DNA from: Branchiostoma floridae
Lineage: Eukaryota; Chordata; Leptocardii; Amphioxiformes; Branchiostomatidae
Length of the DNA: 64,000 bases
Direction of reading: 5' to 3'
Assembly (NCBI RefSeq): GCF_000003815.2
Contig: NC_049984.1
Span: forward strand, 18,230,326-18,294,325
Shown here piece after piece: positions 11,270 to 23,064 of this stretch; within the stretch, counting starts at the first letter, position 1, and each line of letters begins with the position of its first letter. Position numbers and translations under genes: made by a program. The notes beneath the pieces are model-generated. The model saw only the letters and a list, made by a program, of their open reading frames with translations, had not been told where the DNA came from and made no database searches.

Positions 11270-14200
11270 CAAATACATTTTAACTCAATCTAGAGAATGT
11301 GTTACTAGGAGCTATATACTGTAACCTATGCCATAAACAAAATGCAATACTCACCGTAGATGTTGATTCCCTCTGCAAGATAACCGCCAGCTAGAAAAAA
11401 ATGACAACACGCTTTAAAACAATGAATCAACACCACCGTTACGTTGTCTGTGTCTGACTCCCTTTTTTCCGTCAATACAGGTTTGCGTTGGTCTATTGTT
11501 TCAGGAATAAAATAGCAAATACTCGTCAAAGGCAACTTTATATCGTCCTAATAAGTCAGCACGTACTACAACAAATATGTATTGCAGTACGGTAAAAGTA
11601 TCTTCTGTGTAATACGTACATTTGACTGCCAAACAGGCTTTTTGTGGTCGATGCAAACGAAACTCCTGTTTATAACGAATATTACGACAACTGGAATCAT
11701 TTCAAGGAAAGTATTCAGAAGAAAAACGATGGCTATTGTCAACTTCATACGAACTTGGTCATTAGTTGACTTCTGATACGATTTGAAGTCAGTATTTTTG
11801 CAAAGTTTGAGTCAACGTTAAGTTAACAAAGAGGCCATCTACATCAGAGCCCATCAACCTTCCCTCAACCGAGACGGGGGCCCTTACCGACTGCCAAGCA
11901 CCTTTGACCCTTTGCTAACGTCTGCCACGCACCTTTGACCCTTTGCTGACGTCACACTTCCGGTTTGGAAGTGTGACTTAAGCTTTGGTTCATTTCAACT
12001 TCATAAGGACTGATCGAAAGCTTCTTGGTAAGCGCTTTATTTTGTGTACGGATATAAAGTTTAAAATTATAACATAATGTTATTAATAAGTAAACAACCT
12101 TAAATCAATGATCATGAATAGGTTCTGAACTTACTTTCCTGGGCTGCCCCTACCACCCACACGGCGCAGGCGGGGTCCAGGACAAGGCCGAGGAACGCTC
12201 CACCGTCCCCGTTAAAAGCGATGTCCACTGCAACAACACAAGTACGGAGGATGAGAGGCATATGAAATACATCAGGTGTCAGGAAAAAGAAGAAGGGCGC
12301 AAGATACTATGTAGAAATGCACAGTTGGAAGAAACCTGGCAGAGGTGGGTTGTAGTTGTGATGGGTGCAGCGTCTAAAGATATGCAAAACATTGTAGAAA
12401 ACAATGATGGCCCGCCCTATGATAATGTCATCGATGATAATAGCGATTGTCAAATGAATGTTCTTTATATATCAAAGCATTACAAGCTGTAAATGTCAAC
12501 ATGATCTGTAGGAATGTGTATAGAAAATAATCGTGCAAAACGTTAAGGTACCAGGTGTAAGATTTAGTTATTTTATCTGCGCATCAATAGTTTACACACA
12601 GAACCAGCTACTGGATTGTTCTTATTTCTTACGAGTGTTTTCATTGATAAAAGTATATTATTTGAACGCAAGCAATTAAAAGTGGAAGTTCTTCGTCTTC
12701 AAACATTTTCCTTACGTGGGAAGTCGTCATACGCCTCCTCTTCTTCTTCGCGCTTCTTCTTACTTTCCAGCTGAAATCAGAAAGGCAGGGTCAAAATATG
12801 TCGCTAAAACATGCACAGGCATCCCATTGACTCTTGTCGGACTTTATGGCTAGGCTTGGTTATTTAACACATGTATTTAGCCCTGAATAGTATTTTAGGC
12901 CAGAAAACGTGATAGTTGGAAAAGCTGTGATAACTTTGATTTGTTTCCGAACGGTTATTTCAATAATTGTCTGTATGCTAGTGAATTGTGAATAGTGAAT
13001 GTGATAAAATGTGATAGCACCCCTCCATCACATTATTTCACTAGTAAGAGTATACGTACAAAGATTGTGTCTATTCGTGAAAAAATGTGATATCACCCCT
13101 CTATCACAATTATTTCACTAGTAAGAGTATACGTACAAAGATTGTGTCTATTCGTGAAAAAATGTGATAGCACCCCTCTATCTCACTTCACTTGGGGCAC
13201 CGGTGCGGCACTGCGGGGTTCGAAAGACTTCTCAACGAATTTCAGAGATGAAGAACGAATTTTCTAACGTTTTATGTATTTTTTTGTCTTCTATAAGTCA
13301 TACTTTTACGTATTACGTAATATCTATAATCTAAAATAACACAACAGCGCTGCAGTGAACGAACCCCGCAGTGCCGCACTGGTGCTCCAAGTGCAGTGAT
13401 ATACCACCTTAAGAAGTTTTCACGCAGCTACTTGCAGATAATGAGGCAACCGAACTGCATCACTTGAGGCATAATGAGCCCTGTGTCCTTGAAAGTAGAT
13501 GGAGCGAGAAGGACTTGAACACCTGAAGACGTGTAGGGTTCGCGGCACATGAAAGAATTTCAATGTGAGTCTTGCTCTTCCACCAAAGAATTTGTAGCGA
13601 GAACTTCAGAAAACCTGACAGAGTACTGTAACACCCAAAGAAATGTGAAGTTTGCGGTCACAACGGAGGGGGGTGGTCGGAAATTGACGTAGGTATTTCT
13701 TAAAAGCCTGCGACACAATTCAAGCGAACGCCGGCCTAGGTAGGCTCGAGCTCAACGAAATTCGGACGATGTCTATCCAACACTGATAAATCTCCCATGA
13801 GATAGTAGCATCTCTTAGACATGGACGAAGTGAGAATCGATTAACCTGGTAAAGGGCCAAAATTTTGATCAACTTTTATTTCTGAGTTGTAGGAAGTATG
13901 AATTATTGGGGTGGACGGGCACAGTAGAAATATTCACTTGTAATTAGCCCTCGGGCAAGAACTTGCAGTAAACTTTCAATAATATTAACAGGAATTGTTG
14001 CATTTCCAAAAATCGTTGCCGAATTTAAGCGCAGCTTCCATCAACCCGCGAACATCAACCGAGCTGCTAAAAATCGTCCGAAGCCCGCGTAATCGCCAGG
14101 ACGTCGGTCGTTCTTCGGCCGAAAATGCCCACTTGGAGCTTGCCAACACGTCGACAGATCTCAATTCTTGATTTGATTACCAAAGAGACGGAAGCAGGCG

Positions 14201-15328
14201 ATAGAAACACAAAATCTATAGGTAGAGATCATGATATGGCATGGTTGGAAATTCTACCGGTTGGGATCTCGATGAGGATCTCTGCCGGTAAAATCGGTGA
14301 GTCTACCAGTAGAGATCCCGAACAACGTCTCTGTCGAATTATCGCGATCTCTACCGTTAGATCGCAAATTCTGTCCGATCGCAATCCCTATCCAGACATA
14401 TGTATATAGATTTCGATAAAAATAAACACGACCTCCACAGAAATACCAGACGAAACATGAGGTTTTTAGTCATGATAGAACCTAAAGGCGGACTAGATTT
14501 ATCGGCCTAGATTTTAGATGTATACGTGGGAAGATTGTAGAAGATAAGATAAATAAGAAAGTACTTGAGATGTACGAACTCTTCTTCAGAATTGACAAAA
14601 GCTGATCAGAGCTCGGCTGGAGGAAGTATAATGAGGTCTTTAGATTTCTTTTATATGGAAGCGAGTCCGGCTGTAACAGGATAACGTTGGTAAAGTTTGT
14701 GGTCACTAGCGGGAACAGCAAACCGAACTCGGACATCGAAGATGAAGCAAGTTTGGCGGGGCAAATGAATTCGAAGAAGCGTAAGGTCTATGCATCTACC
14801 GGACTGGGTACCTGGAAAATTGAGACAGTACCTCTCTAGAACTGTGGTTTGCGCCAAACCACTGAAGGGAAATTTGCCTCAGAAACCATTTAAACCATTC
14901 CTGGACCTGGACCTGAACCGCGCGTCTCTGATGTGATCGAAATTTTGAAAAGTTCTTCCTCCTGCAGCGAAAGGAGGACGCTACTCGTGTGTGTGACTTT
15001 TCGCTTCGTTTTCAAAACGTTAGAAAAAGAACATAAGTAGTAGGAGGATTGAAACACAGAGAACGTATACGTAGCGACGCGTTTGTGACTTTTCGCTTCG
15101 TTCGCAAAACGTTGCAAAAAACATCTTGCATTGCATCATAAGCAAAAGCCTTACTGTACAATAAGAAACAACAGAAGAACGTACCGCCTCCTCCTCCTTC
15201 TCAGCAGACACCAGCTCCTCAAGTTCTCCCAAGATCGTGTTTTTGGCGTCTTCGCCGAGGCCCCTCTTCGAAGGAAGGGACTCAGCAAGGGCCAGCACGG
15301 CCAGAGCGACTACCACAAACAGACGCAT
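7628..15328 (-). CDS. Secreted 234-aa protein of unknown family, ten exons, complete
   Basis: Ten coding exons join in frame from ATG to TAA, minus strand: 15185-15328, 12716-12770, 12135-12227, 11355-11390, 10680-10778, 10253-10300, 9191-9211, 8360-8461, 7810-7865, 7628-7678. Every intron is GT-AG and most are phase 1. Residues 1-16 ([16 protein letters not shown]) are a signal peptide. Residues 20-64 are very acidic with Lys/Arg pairs ([12 protein letters not shown]). The middle (about 65-165) is neutral with four Cys ([22 protein letters not shown]) that could form two disulfides. The protein ends [16 protein letters not shown], a basic amphipathic helix. I do not recognise the family. An acidic pro-region with a cationic tail would suit a secreted peptide precursor, but that is inference. 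A paralogous first exon lies at 1272-1412. Confidence 0.85.
8061..8206 (+). mobile_element. SINE-like element
   Basis: It contains a box-B-like GAGTTCGAGCCCC, then TTGTGCCCTTGG, AAGGCACGACC, TTCACCCAGGTG and AATGGGTACCTGGCTTCGG. This order is familiar from tRNA-derived SINEs of invertebrate genomes. It lies in an intron of the secreted-protein gene. Confidence 0.55.
8562..8710. repeat. Repeat with paired octamers ATGCAAAT / ATTTGCAT
   Basis: Two related blocks, each with TTATGCAAATAAG(G/T)TCATCATTTGCAT, lie about 110 bp apart. The motif pair resembles the larger tandem array at 23.87-24.66 kb, so this is probably a copy of the same dispersed repeat. Confidence 0.6.
9520..9745. mobile_element. 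Dispersed repeat, copy 1 (partner at 42297-42550)
   Basis: Shared blocks with the partner include AACCCGGGACC, AACAAAT(T/A)GACGCCGTGA, ACCCGGCAGTCCA(T/C)CGGGACAA, GCCGGGCCGGG-CTACATCCC and ACGGGCACCGGTGC. It is non-coding and of unknown class. Confidence 0.65.
10420..10660. repeat. (CA)n microsatellite with interruptions
   Basis: Long CA runs are broken by TA, GA and CT units. It lies directly beside the splice donor of exon 5 of the secreted-protein gene (10680-10778). Open frames across it are artefacts of the repeat. Confidence 0.95.
11200..11268. repeat. (TA)n microsatellite
   Basis: About 34 uninterrupted TA units in an intron of the secreted-protein gene. Confidence 0.97.
13005..13183. 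repeat. 77-bp tandem repeat, about 2.3 copies
   Basis: AAGATTGTGTCTATTCGTG recurs at a spacing of 77 bp, with AATGTGATA(G/T)CACCCCTC as the unit's other landmark. It abuts the inverted-repeat element at 13183-13399. Confidence 0.85.
13183..13399. mobile_element. MITE with about 40-bp terminal inverted repeats, copy 2 of 3
   Basis: The left end reads TCACTTCACTTGGGGCACC then GGTGCGGCACTGCGGGG. The right end is its complement with three or four changes (TCACTGCACTTGGAGCACC...). The core is AT-rich and shared with the copies at 1-240 and 29866-30088. It sits in intron 1 of the secreted-protein gene. No target duplication could be fixed. Confidence 0.8.
13720..14165. mobile_element. Dispersed repeat, copy 1 (partner within 24829-25860)
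   Basis: Landmarks shared in order with the partner are ATGGACGAAGT, TTTCTGAGTTG, AACAGGAAT(T/G), TTAAGCGCAGCT, CGGCCGAAAATG and TTGGAGCT(T/C)GCCAAC. The two copies are about 11 kb apart in the same orientation. It is non-coding. Confidence 0.65.
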
Positions 15329-15391
15329 GTCGGCTTCTTCTGTTCCTTCTGTGTCCGGAGTTGAAGATGACCAGCTTGACCAGTGCGCTCT

Positions 15392-15400
15392 CCTTTTAAG
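15392..15400 (-). promoter_or_regulatory. TATA-like element CTTAAAAGG of the ten-exon secreted-protein gene
   Basis: On the minus strand it lies about 65 bp upstream of the ATG, with a plausible initiator (TCATCTTC) about 30 bp downstream. The paralogue has the equivalent box at 1463-1471. Confidence 0.45.
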
Positions 15401-15479
15401 CACTGGTGGTCCTAATGAGGGCGTGGTCTTTCACGCTACTTCAGTCATTGTAGCCCAACCCTCCCATGGCATTCTCTAA

Positions 15480-17060
15480 TCAGAGCATATCTTGCTATTG
15501 ACGCTTTATCTCCGAAATGACCTGATCGGTTAGTTTGTGTCGCGGTTGCTAGACAAACATGCGCGCTTGGCTGGCAAGGAAAACAGCGTTTTTATGCGGT
15601 GAAGTTTTGTATCATGTAGACATGGTAACGGATTTGTACGCGTGTTTACTGTTCTTTAACAAGATGTCGAATCAACCGAAAAGATCTTATACACGAATCT
15701 ATTCACTCGAATTGATGGAGAAAGAGACACGGGAGCGACAGGGAGAGAAAGAGAGAGAAATATAGAAAGAAAGAGAGAGAAAAAAAGAGAGAAAGAAAGA
15801 GAGAGGGGGTGGCTGGGCGGTAAAATGTTTTGGTCAACTGGTTCTAGCGACCTCTCGGACGTTAAAGTCATGGTAAAGTAACATGTAAGTGTCTTCAAGC
15901 CTACTTCCTCGTGCCCGCCTCACCAAGTTAGCCCCGCCCACTGGTCACTTGTCCCGACCGACAGACCGTCCCTCACACGTGGAAGAAAACGAGACCTAAA
16001 GTGTCCAATCTATAACTTTCGCTAGGCTGATTTTTTGCTTGTATACCATTGCTTTGAACAGTTTGTCTGAAAGTAGTTCTCTTTGTTGTATTTGAACGTC
16101 GATAGTATCTTCAGCTAAATCCTATCTCCATGCAAAGGCCTCAAATCTTCAATGACGAAATGAGTGTTACACTTTGCAAATATCTACAAGGACCGGAAAA
16201 CTCGAGTTGTTTCTTATACACGTATGTGGTATCTAGTATATGAAAACGTTCAAGGTTTCCTTGAGACGTTTTTTTAAACACGTCTTTGATAAATGATTAA
16301 TTTCTTAGGAGAGGAGGCTTTACTTCACAAGCAATCTTCAAGTTCACCCTCCCGTCTAGAGTACTTGTGGCCATGAAAGGTCTTTCTTTATATCCACCTG
16401 TACACACAAAGTTCCACATGCGGAACACTACAAGTGACCACACCTTCCCTACAAGAGGCCATTAGAAAAACTTCTAATCATTCCGAGATTCCTTTGGGGA
16501 ATGATATATGTCTATAGTAATAAACTATGTCTAACTATCAAGCAGTTTTATAGCTTCACGTATGCATTCGGTTTTCTGTGTCGCACGTTGTCAAGACAAA
16601 TTAAATTCCTAGCCACTTCGGACACTACTGACCCGACCCATCAAAGAGCTGACCGCCGCCACGGTGACCGCCCTAATGTTGATGGAGAAACGTACACGGT
16701 TTTGTGGTACCAAAGCGTTCGCCGACGATCATTTCAGACCAACAAAATTCCCTACCCCTTCATGGGAAGTTGGAGTAGGTACTTGTCAGGCATGCGTCAT
16801 TTTCAAATGGAGGAACGAAAAACCGCTAGGGCAAACTTGACGTCATCTGCTAACTTCTTGTGCGCTGACCACGCCCGTCTTGACGTAAAGTTTTCTCACC
16901 TTAGGTCTTTCAAGGTTAGCTAGTGATGAACGTTAGATTAGTATCTTTCTCGCCCGGAAGCATAGTGAAGCCTGCTGATCTTCCATAGTCATAGTACTTG
17001 TTGGGAAGACCGTGAAAATTTGTAGTGTTTTATAGACAGATGCCAATCTAATATAGACAA
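15480..17060. other. Intergenic DNA; GA-rich simple repeat at 15716-15808
   Basis: The only clear structure is a GAGA/GAAA-rich tract. A 140-codon open frame at 16501-16923 has no recognisable motif, signal or splice support, and I do not call it. Confidence 0.4.
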
Positions 17061-17068
17061 CGCTGTTT

Positions 17069-17541
17069 AAGCCCCCTTCACACGAGAGCACGAATGAGCC
17101 GGAATGCCGTCCGAATGATTTTTGTTTCTATTCGTGGCAATTCCTTGCAATTCGTACCGTAAACTCTAAACATTCTTACTGCATTCGAGATATTCGTCCT
17201 CGTTCTTTTGGCTGGCTCGAAAGTTTTTGACATGTTAAAAACTGTCGAGGTGCATTCGAAGTGGAGAAATATCGAATGGCATTCGTAGTGGATTCTTAGT
17301 GTATTCTAACTATTCTGACTTTAGTCTGACCGCATTCTACGACATTCTAACATTATTTGAAACATTCTTATCTCATTCGATGGAGAACCGAAACGGCAAG
17401 CCACCTCGAATCCTGCCAGAATGTGGCCGAAAGAATATTTCGAATGCCGTAAGAATGTCTAGAATGCACTACGAATTCACAGGAATAGACAAGAATTTTC
17501 ATTCTGACGGCATTCCGGCTCAATCCTTCTCGTGTCACGGC
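17069..17541. mobile_element. Foldback element with about 45-bp inverted arms
   Basis: The left arm (17073-17120) has CCCCTTCACACGAGAGC and GAGCCGGAATGCCGTC. The right arm (17495-17540) is its complement, with CGGCATTCCGGCTCAA and CTCGTGTCACGG. The interior is dominated by ATTC/GAAT repeats. A similar end (GTGTGAAGGGGATTTAA) occurs at 18464-18484 and another at 18588-18602, so several related elements are stacked here. It has no coding capacity. Confidence 0.7.
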
Positions 17542-17882
17542 GGTCGGTTGCTAGGGTATTCTTTCCCGTTGCTATGCGAGTTCGACAGAGTATCGGGTTA
17601 CAAGAGGCCAACTATTTGCTAACCGTAAAATATTTCAAAATAAACAAGATGTTATGACAAGGAAAATGTATTCTAAATAAGATTAAATTCGCAATTTTAG
17701 ATAGTTTGAATCTTCCCGTTTGAATTGAGATAATTGTTTTGTTTCGATTTTGCTTCCAAAGACGATTATTTTCTGTTTCAAGGAAGGCCTTCAATATGAC
17801 CATACTCTTGATAAGATGAGCCGCAAGTGCCATGGCAAATTCTCGATTTTTATATTTTTCGTCATCTCAGAGGCAAATAAAA

Positions 17883-18022
17883 CTTTCTGTTTTTGGGATT
17901 TTTTAATTTTTGATTTTAAGCAAAGTTACAGTCGAAAATATGCGTAAAAATTGCATTTTTCGCACTTAATTACCAATAATTCAAAATCTAAGGCATTTTT
18001 TAAAAATCCCAAAAACAGAAAT
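17883..18022. repeat. Long hairpin, 25-bp arms
   Basis: TTTCTGTTTTTGGGATTTTT at 17883 is matched by its complement AAAAATCCCAAAAACAGAAA ending at 18022, with about 90 bp between the arms. Confidence 0.75.
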
Positions 18023-18599
18023 CTCGGGAAAACCCTTGCGGTCATTTTGAGCCGTCAATGACTTATGTTGGTCTCTTCTTGGTGGAGATCTTAAACGATG
18101 TTTACACGCATGTCATGCCGCACGGAGAGCGGGAGGGTGTAATTGATACCGGTGTAAACAACACTTATGATATTCAAGGTCACCAACAAAAACACCAGTA
18201 GCTTCGTTACATATTACAGGTCCGCAACAAAGTGAAAGCATAGATGTACTGTCCAGAAAATTGTTTATATTGGTTAAAAACTATGTTTTTCGCCTGATTC
18301 AAGTTAGTTGGGGGGAAAATGCCAGAAAGCACGGTTTTACCCGCAATGACCGCAGATGACCTAAATAGAACACGGGTTCGGTTCGAATTACGTCAGATGG
18401 AACATCATGGAAGAAGGTTCGAATTCGGCTAGACATGGGAGATTTTGAGCCCGTATTTGACCACCGTGTGTGAAGGGGATTTAAGGCCCATTTGGAATTC
18501 CCACCCGAATGGCCCCGAATGTGACACGAAGTTTGCAAATACTTCATTCCGGCTGGTTCGGCTTGATTCCTGCTAATTCGATTTCCGTGTGAAGGCCCT

Positions 18600-19720
18600 A
18601 TAAGAGTTGGGACGTACATGTACATGTACTGTCTCACTCTGCATTGTGCAATGCCATGTTGTCTACAAGTGTTTTATTGGTTTGACTGAACTCTGCTTTC
18701 AGCAGGGCATCACGCATTGGCCTCCAACATCTTTTAAGGATCTTTAAATCATGAATCTGTACAAATGCTGATATATTCTTCCACAGTGTTAAAGTATTTT
18801 AGGACAGCGTTCGTTCTTATTTCTTTGTGTCTTTAGGACGTAAAGTATCTTGCAGGTTTACTGAATACATAGACCTTTACCTCTTACTAATCTGAAAGTG
18901 TTCGCTGTCGTGGTGACTATAGCCACAGAATTCGAAGATCCTTCTGTAATCCCTTAATCGCTACTGTAAACTGTAGGTGTCTACTTAAGACGGCGTAGCA
19001 TTGTAAGGAAGAGCTAGGGCTTAAGGACGCGAAACTACTTACCTTTTAAGAGCTCTTTGGAAGAATTCTGTAGTCGTCTTAGGAAAGGCACTTAACCTGT
19101 CCATAAGTGACCACACCTCCCCCACCAAGAGATTATTTCTATTTTTTTGTTTGAATTAATTTGACAGGTCGTTCAACGAATTGTATAGAAAAATTATTTT
19201 ACACTTTGTGTGTTGTCCTCTCGGTCACACTTTTACATGCTGTATGATATACCCAGTATTAAATCAAAGGTTACACATATTCTATTTAGGTCGCAGCGAG
19301 AGCGCATCGCAGTCAGTCTAGTGAAATGGGGTCTTACAAAAGAAAGGAGCGCTACAAGGTTCCTTGTTTGCTAAACCACACTCCAAGGTGACTGGTCCAA
19401 CACCTTCTTCACATCGCTATGCTCGGTCAGCAGAAACAACATGGCGCACACAAACGCGACATACTCCACTGGCGGACCACAGTTGTGTTGTATCGGTAAC
19501 CGTGTTATTTGCGATGCTCTAAGCGAAGGAGAACACTACAAAGTTAAGAACCGATTCTTACTATTAACATTCGCCCGACCGGTCGTTGGGGGGGGGGTGT
19601 TACGACACCCTAACAAACTTACATAAAAGCCAAATACATGCTGCCATTGTGGAAAAACTATGAGCTATGAGTTCTGGTAACATTCAACAATTTGTCTTTG
19701 CAGTTTGTCTTTCCGGCAAA
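18600..19720. other. Intergenic DNA, no gene recognised
   Basis: A short G run lies near 19588. No coding or structured feature was recognised. Confidence 0.4.
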
Positions 19721-19721
19721 A

Positions 19722-19960
19722 CTTATACTATGAGTTATTACCCACATCAAAAATGGAGGAATTGTTTTTGGTATGCCTGTGTGTGTGCATGGGGAGATTT
19801 GTAATTAGCATATTTTAGAACCTCTGGATGGATTGTAATGATATTTAGTATGTGGATTGGGGTTGGGAACACGAAGGTCAGAATCAAATTTTGGACCCCC
19901 TGGTATGTGAACTTGTTTGGATTTAGATTTAGATTTTGCTAAAGACACTTGACTGAAGAA
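19722..19960. mobile_element. Dispersed GT-core repeat family, copy 1
   Basis: A copy with the family order: AAAAATGGAGGA, a GTGTGTG run, AACCTCTGGATGGATTGTAA, ATATT(T)AGTATGTG, GAACACGAAGGTCA, then GGACCCCCTGG. Other copies are near 23510, 41334, 48016 and 49970. Confidence 0.65.
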
Positions 19961-20743
19961 AGCAATGAAGAAAGACATTAAAACGAAGATAACAAAATCG
20001 CAAATTGGCACTTAACACGAATAAGAGAAGAATCCAAAGTTAGGTCTAAAGCGTTTGATTTTATGTAACATGCTAATTTTTTTATATGATCTTTATTGAC
20101 ACTACAACTATATATCTGAACAAACAGGTGTATACGATGAGCTACCTATACATGAATCTCTATGAATAAGTATCAATATATCAACATGATGAGTCCAGAG
20201 TATCATTTACACAATTGGTTCTAAGGTCTAAACATTCTTCGATATATTTACCAATTTGTACACAGTAAGGGTTATCTCCTCCTAGGATGTAATTGAATTG
20301 ATTTAATCGAACCGTTAAAAAGCCAAGAGAAGGCCTGCCCTTTGTGTGACGTACCTCGACGTGACATCACCAATCAATCTTGTTGGGCGTGGCCTGGTTT
20401 CTACCTAGCAACCTCTCCCAAAGGCGTCATGTAGCGAATCTTGTTTTCTATCTATCTCTATGTACACGCTAGATGCTCGACTGAGATCCGTTCACTTGGA
20501 CCACCCCTTAGAAGTTTGCCACTCTCATCGAAGCAAATCAATCATTTCTACATTTCAGGGAGAAGTTTTATGTTGAACACATTTTCTCTAGAACTGCATC
20601 TTTATAGCAAATCTTCCTCGTTATTACCTCTCCAATAGGTATGTAGGTAGACACCTGCCAATATCACTAAGTGTAATCCAAAACATGTCAGAACCTTGCG
20701 CGCCTTGTTTTATGGTAAACCTTAGAAAGTCAGATTTGAATAC

Positions 20744-20821
20744 AAACACACACACAGACACAAACACATACAAAAACAAACACACACAGACACACACACA
20801 CACACACGCACATACAAACAC

Positions 20822-20856
<35 letters not shown>

Positions 20857-21114
20857 AACACACATGCACACACACAGACACACACAGACACATACAGACG
20901 CACACACAGACACACGAAAACATACACACACACACACAAACACGCACACACAGACACACGAAAACACACACACACACATACACACACACATACATACACA
21001 CAGACACAAACACAGATATACAAACATACACGCGCAGACACACGAAAACACAGACACACACACAGAAACATACAGACACACAGAGACATAAAAACAAACA
21101 CACACAGACATATG

Positions 21115-21150
<36 letters not shown>
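20744..21150. repeat. (CA)n-rich tract, about 400 bp
   Basis: ACACAC runs carry AGAC, AAAC, ATAC and CGAAAAC interruptions. It yields long apparent ORFs in several frames of both strands (Cys/Val or Thr/His repeats) that are not genes. Confidence 0.95.
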
Positions 21151-21153
<3 letters not shown>

Positions 21154-21667
21154 TAGAAAGATGCATATAGTTCTGATAACGGTAGTAGGAAGTGAAGATA
21201 TTGAGGACAGCGGTAATGAAATGGAGAATTTCTGTAGGTAACCATCATCATCATAAGTGGCGTCTACAGTTCCAATCAAACTCTTGGATACATAAGAACA
21301 TGACCACGTTACCTTAAATGACTTCTACGCTTCCGACAGATTCTAACGTGTATGACGTGCATGAGGAAGTTAATCGACGTTCAAGGCGTTCGTGGAATTT
21401 ATGAATGGCGTCATAGCGGCGGAACATCCGGGTTATTAACGTCAATATTGGCGGCGACAATATGTGCCATGAAAATCACAAATCATGAATTTGTCATAAT
21501 GATGATGCTAGCCTTCAATTGTACTTTCATGACACCGGGCTAAGTACAGCCATACAGACATGAAGTCGTAATAAAGTATATACTGATATTAATCTAATAC
21601 ATGTACATGATTTCTAAAACTATACTAATGCATATGTTTGGCTTCTGGTCTCTTAGTGATGTTGTAT

Positions 21668-23064
21668 CAGGGCTCTACTCAGCGTCCGTTTTTCCGTCAA
21701 TTGACGGAAATTTGCTGCGTGTGACGGAAAAAATTTAATCCGTCAACCTTGACGGACAAAAATCCTCGGTGGAAGCTACAGGCGGCTTGGGGACGCCGTC
21801 CACGGCCGTAAGTGCCACAGACTGTTTGTTTTAAGCCCCGGTCACAAAGCGCGTACGATTCCTTGCGATTCCTTCCGATGCGCAGGATAAGCGCAGTGCG
21901 TCGTAAGTCGGGGGAGAATCGGAAGCAATGGTTTAAGTATGTAAAGTCGTGGTCACAAAGCGCGTAGTGCATCGTACGATGAGAGATAAGAGCGTGCCTG
22001 CGTCAATCGCAGTGAATCATAGTAAATCGGGGAGCGTCGTATGGCGAAAAATAGAGCTGAAATGGATTTTGAACATGTTCAAAATTTCGCTATCGTCGTA
22101 AGATTTTATTTGCCCCCATAGCAGAGTTCATTACGGCAATTTTTGTCTACTGATGAGGTTATAGATTTGTAATTTTGTAGCATGTTGTGATGGTTTCAGT
22201 TTTCCCTTATATTGTCGATATTGACGAAAAGGGGAAATATATCAGTCGCAACTGCCACAGTCACAACCAGAGAACAGCGCGCCCCGCACAGGTGATGCAG
22301 ACAATTGTTTGATCGCTTCATGCACGTGAGTTTATAATTAGATCAAATCTCAGCTCTCGTCGGTCTTGGGTCAGTTTACCATAATCGTAATAACCATGGG
22401 GACAACTCGAACATAAAGGCAGGCTCTATGAGTCGGAAATATATATGATATAATGCTTATGATATGAGTTTTGTATGATGGCATCTTTTTGTTGATAGCA
22501 TATCATGATACGATCTTCAAAAGAGCCTGACACGGAGAGCCGGCAAGCAGGCCGAGATAATCGTACCAGTACTCACGCTTGATTTGAACTTTTCTTGTAA
22601 TGCTCTTGTTGTCATGGTCTCTTTTAATTTATTTCTACAGTTAAATATATTATAGGAAGGTATTCAACAGCTAAGTCCACATTTTGTTGGTTATAGAAGC
22701 ACAAAAGCGGCCAGGCGGCTATTCAAAAGAGACACAAGTGAAAAATCGTACGACGCTGGAAAAATTTTGAACACCATCCGATGCGTTGCGATGGCTGATT
22801 TTGCTTACGATTTTGCTGCGATTTACAGCGCTCATCGTACGATATGCGGAATATACCATCGCAAGAAATCGTACGCGCTTTGTGACCGGGGCTTTACTAT
22901 TGTTATGATTGTTGACAATGTGTGTCGGCGCCCTTTCGCATACGATAATCTCATTAAAAACCCGTTTTCAAGGTCTCAGTTCACTCTCTCTAACTCCTGG
23001 AATAGTGTTTTCGCGACAATGGGAATTGGCTGACGGAAAAAAATTCGAACTGGCTAGAGCCCTG
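21668..23064. mobile_element. hAT-like non-autonomous transposon (outer element)
   Basis: The ends are CAGGGCTCTACTCAG and the complement of CAGGGCTCTAGCCAG, followed on each side by a TTTTTCCGTCA block. Flanking 8-mers TGTTGTAT and GTTTGTAT agree at 6 of 8 positions, consistent with an old 8-bp target duplication. TIRs starting CAGGG with 8-bp duplications are typical of hAT elements. No transposase frame is present. A second element with its own ends is nested at 21833-22894. Confidence 0.7.
21833..22894. mobile_element. Inner transposon with 37-bp terminal inverted repeats
   Basis: The left end reads AAGCCCCGGTCACAAAGCGC then GTACGATTCCTTGCGAT. The right end (22858-22894) is its complement with one mismatch. 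A further partial copy of the end lies inside at about 21955-21985. It is inserted within the hAT-like element above. No transposase frame was recognised. Confidence 0.85.

Noticed and set aside
16501-16923. Plus-strand open frame of 140 codons
   Set aside because: Composition and sequence show no domain, signal peptide or conserved pattern; chance frame in intergenic DNA.
20624-21254. Long Cys/Val-rich and Thr/His-rich open frames up to 180 codons
   Set aside because: Pure by-products of the CA/GT repeat, open in several frames on both strands.
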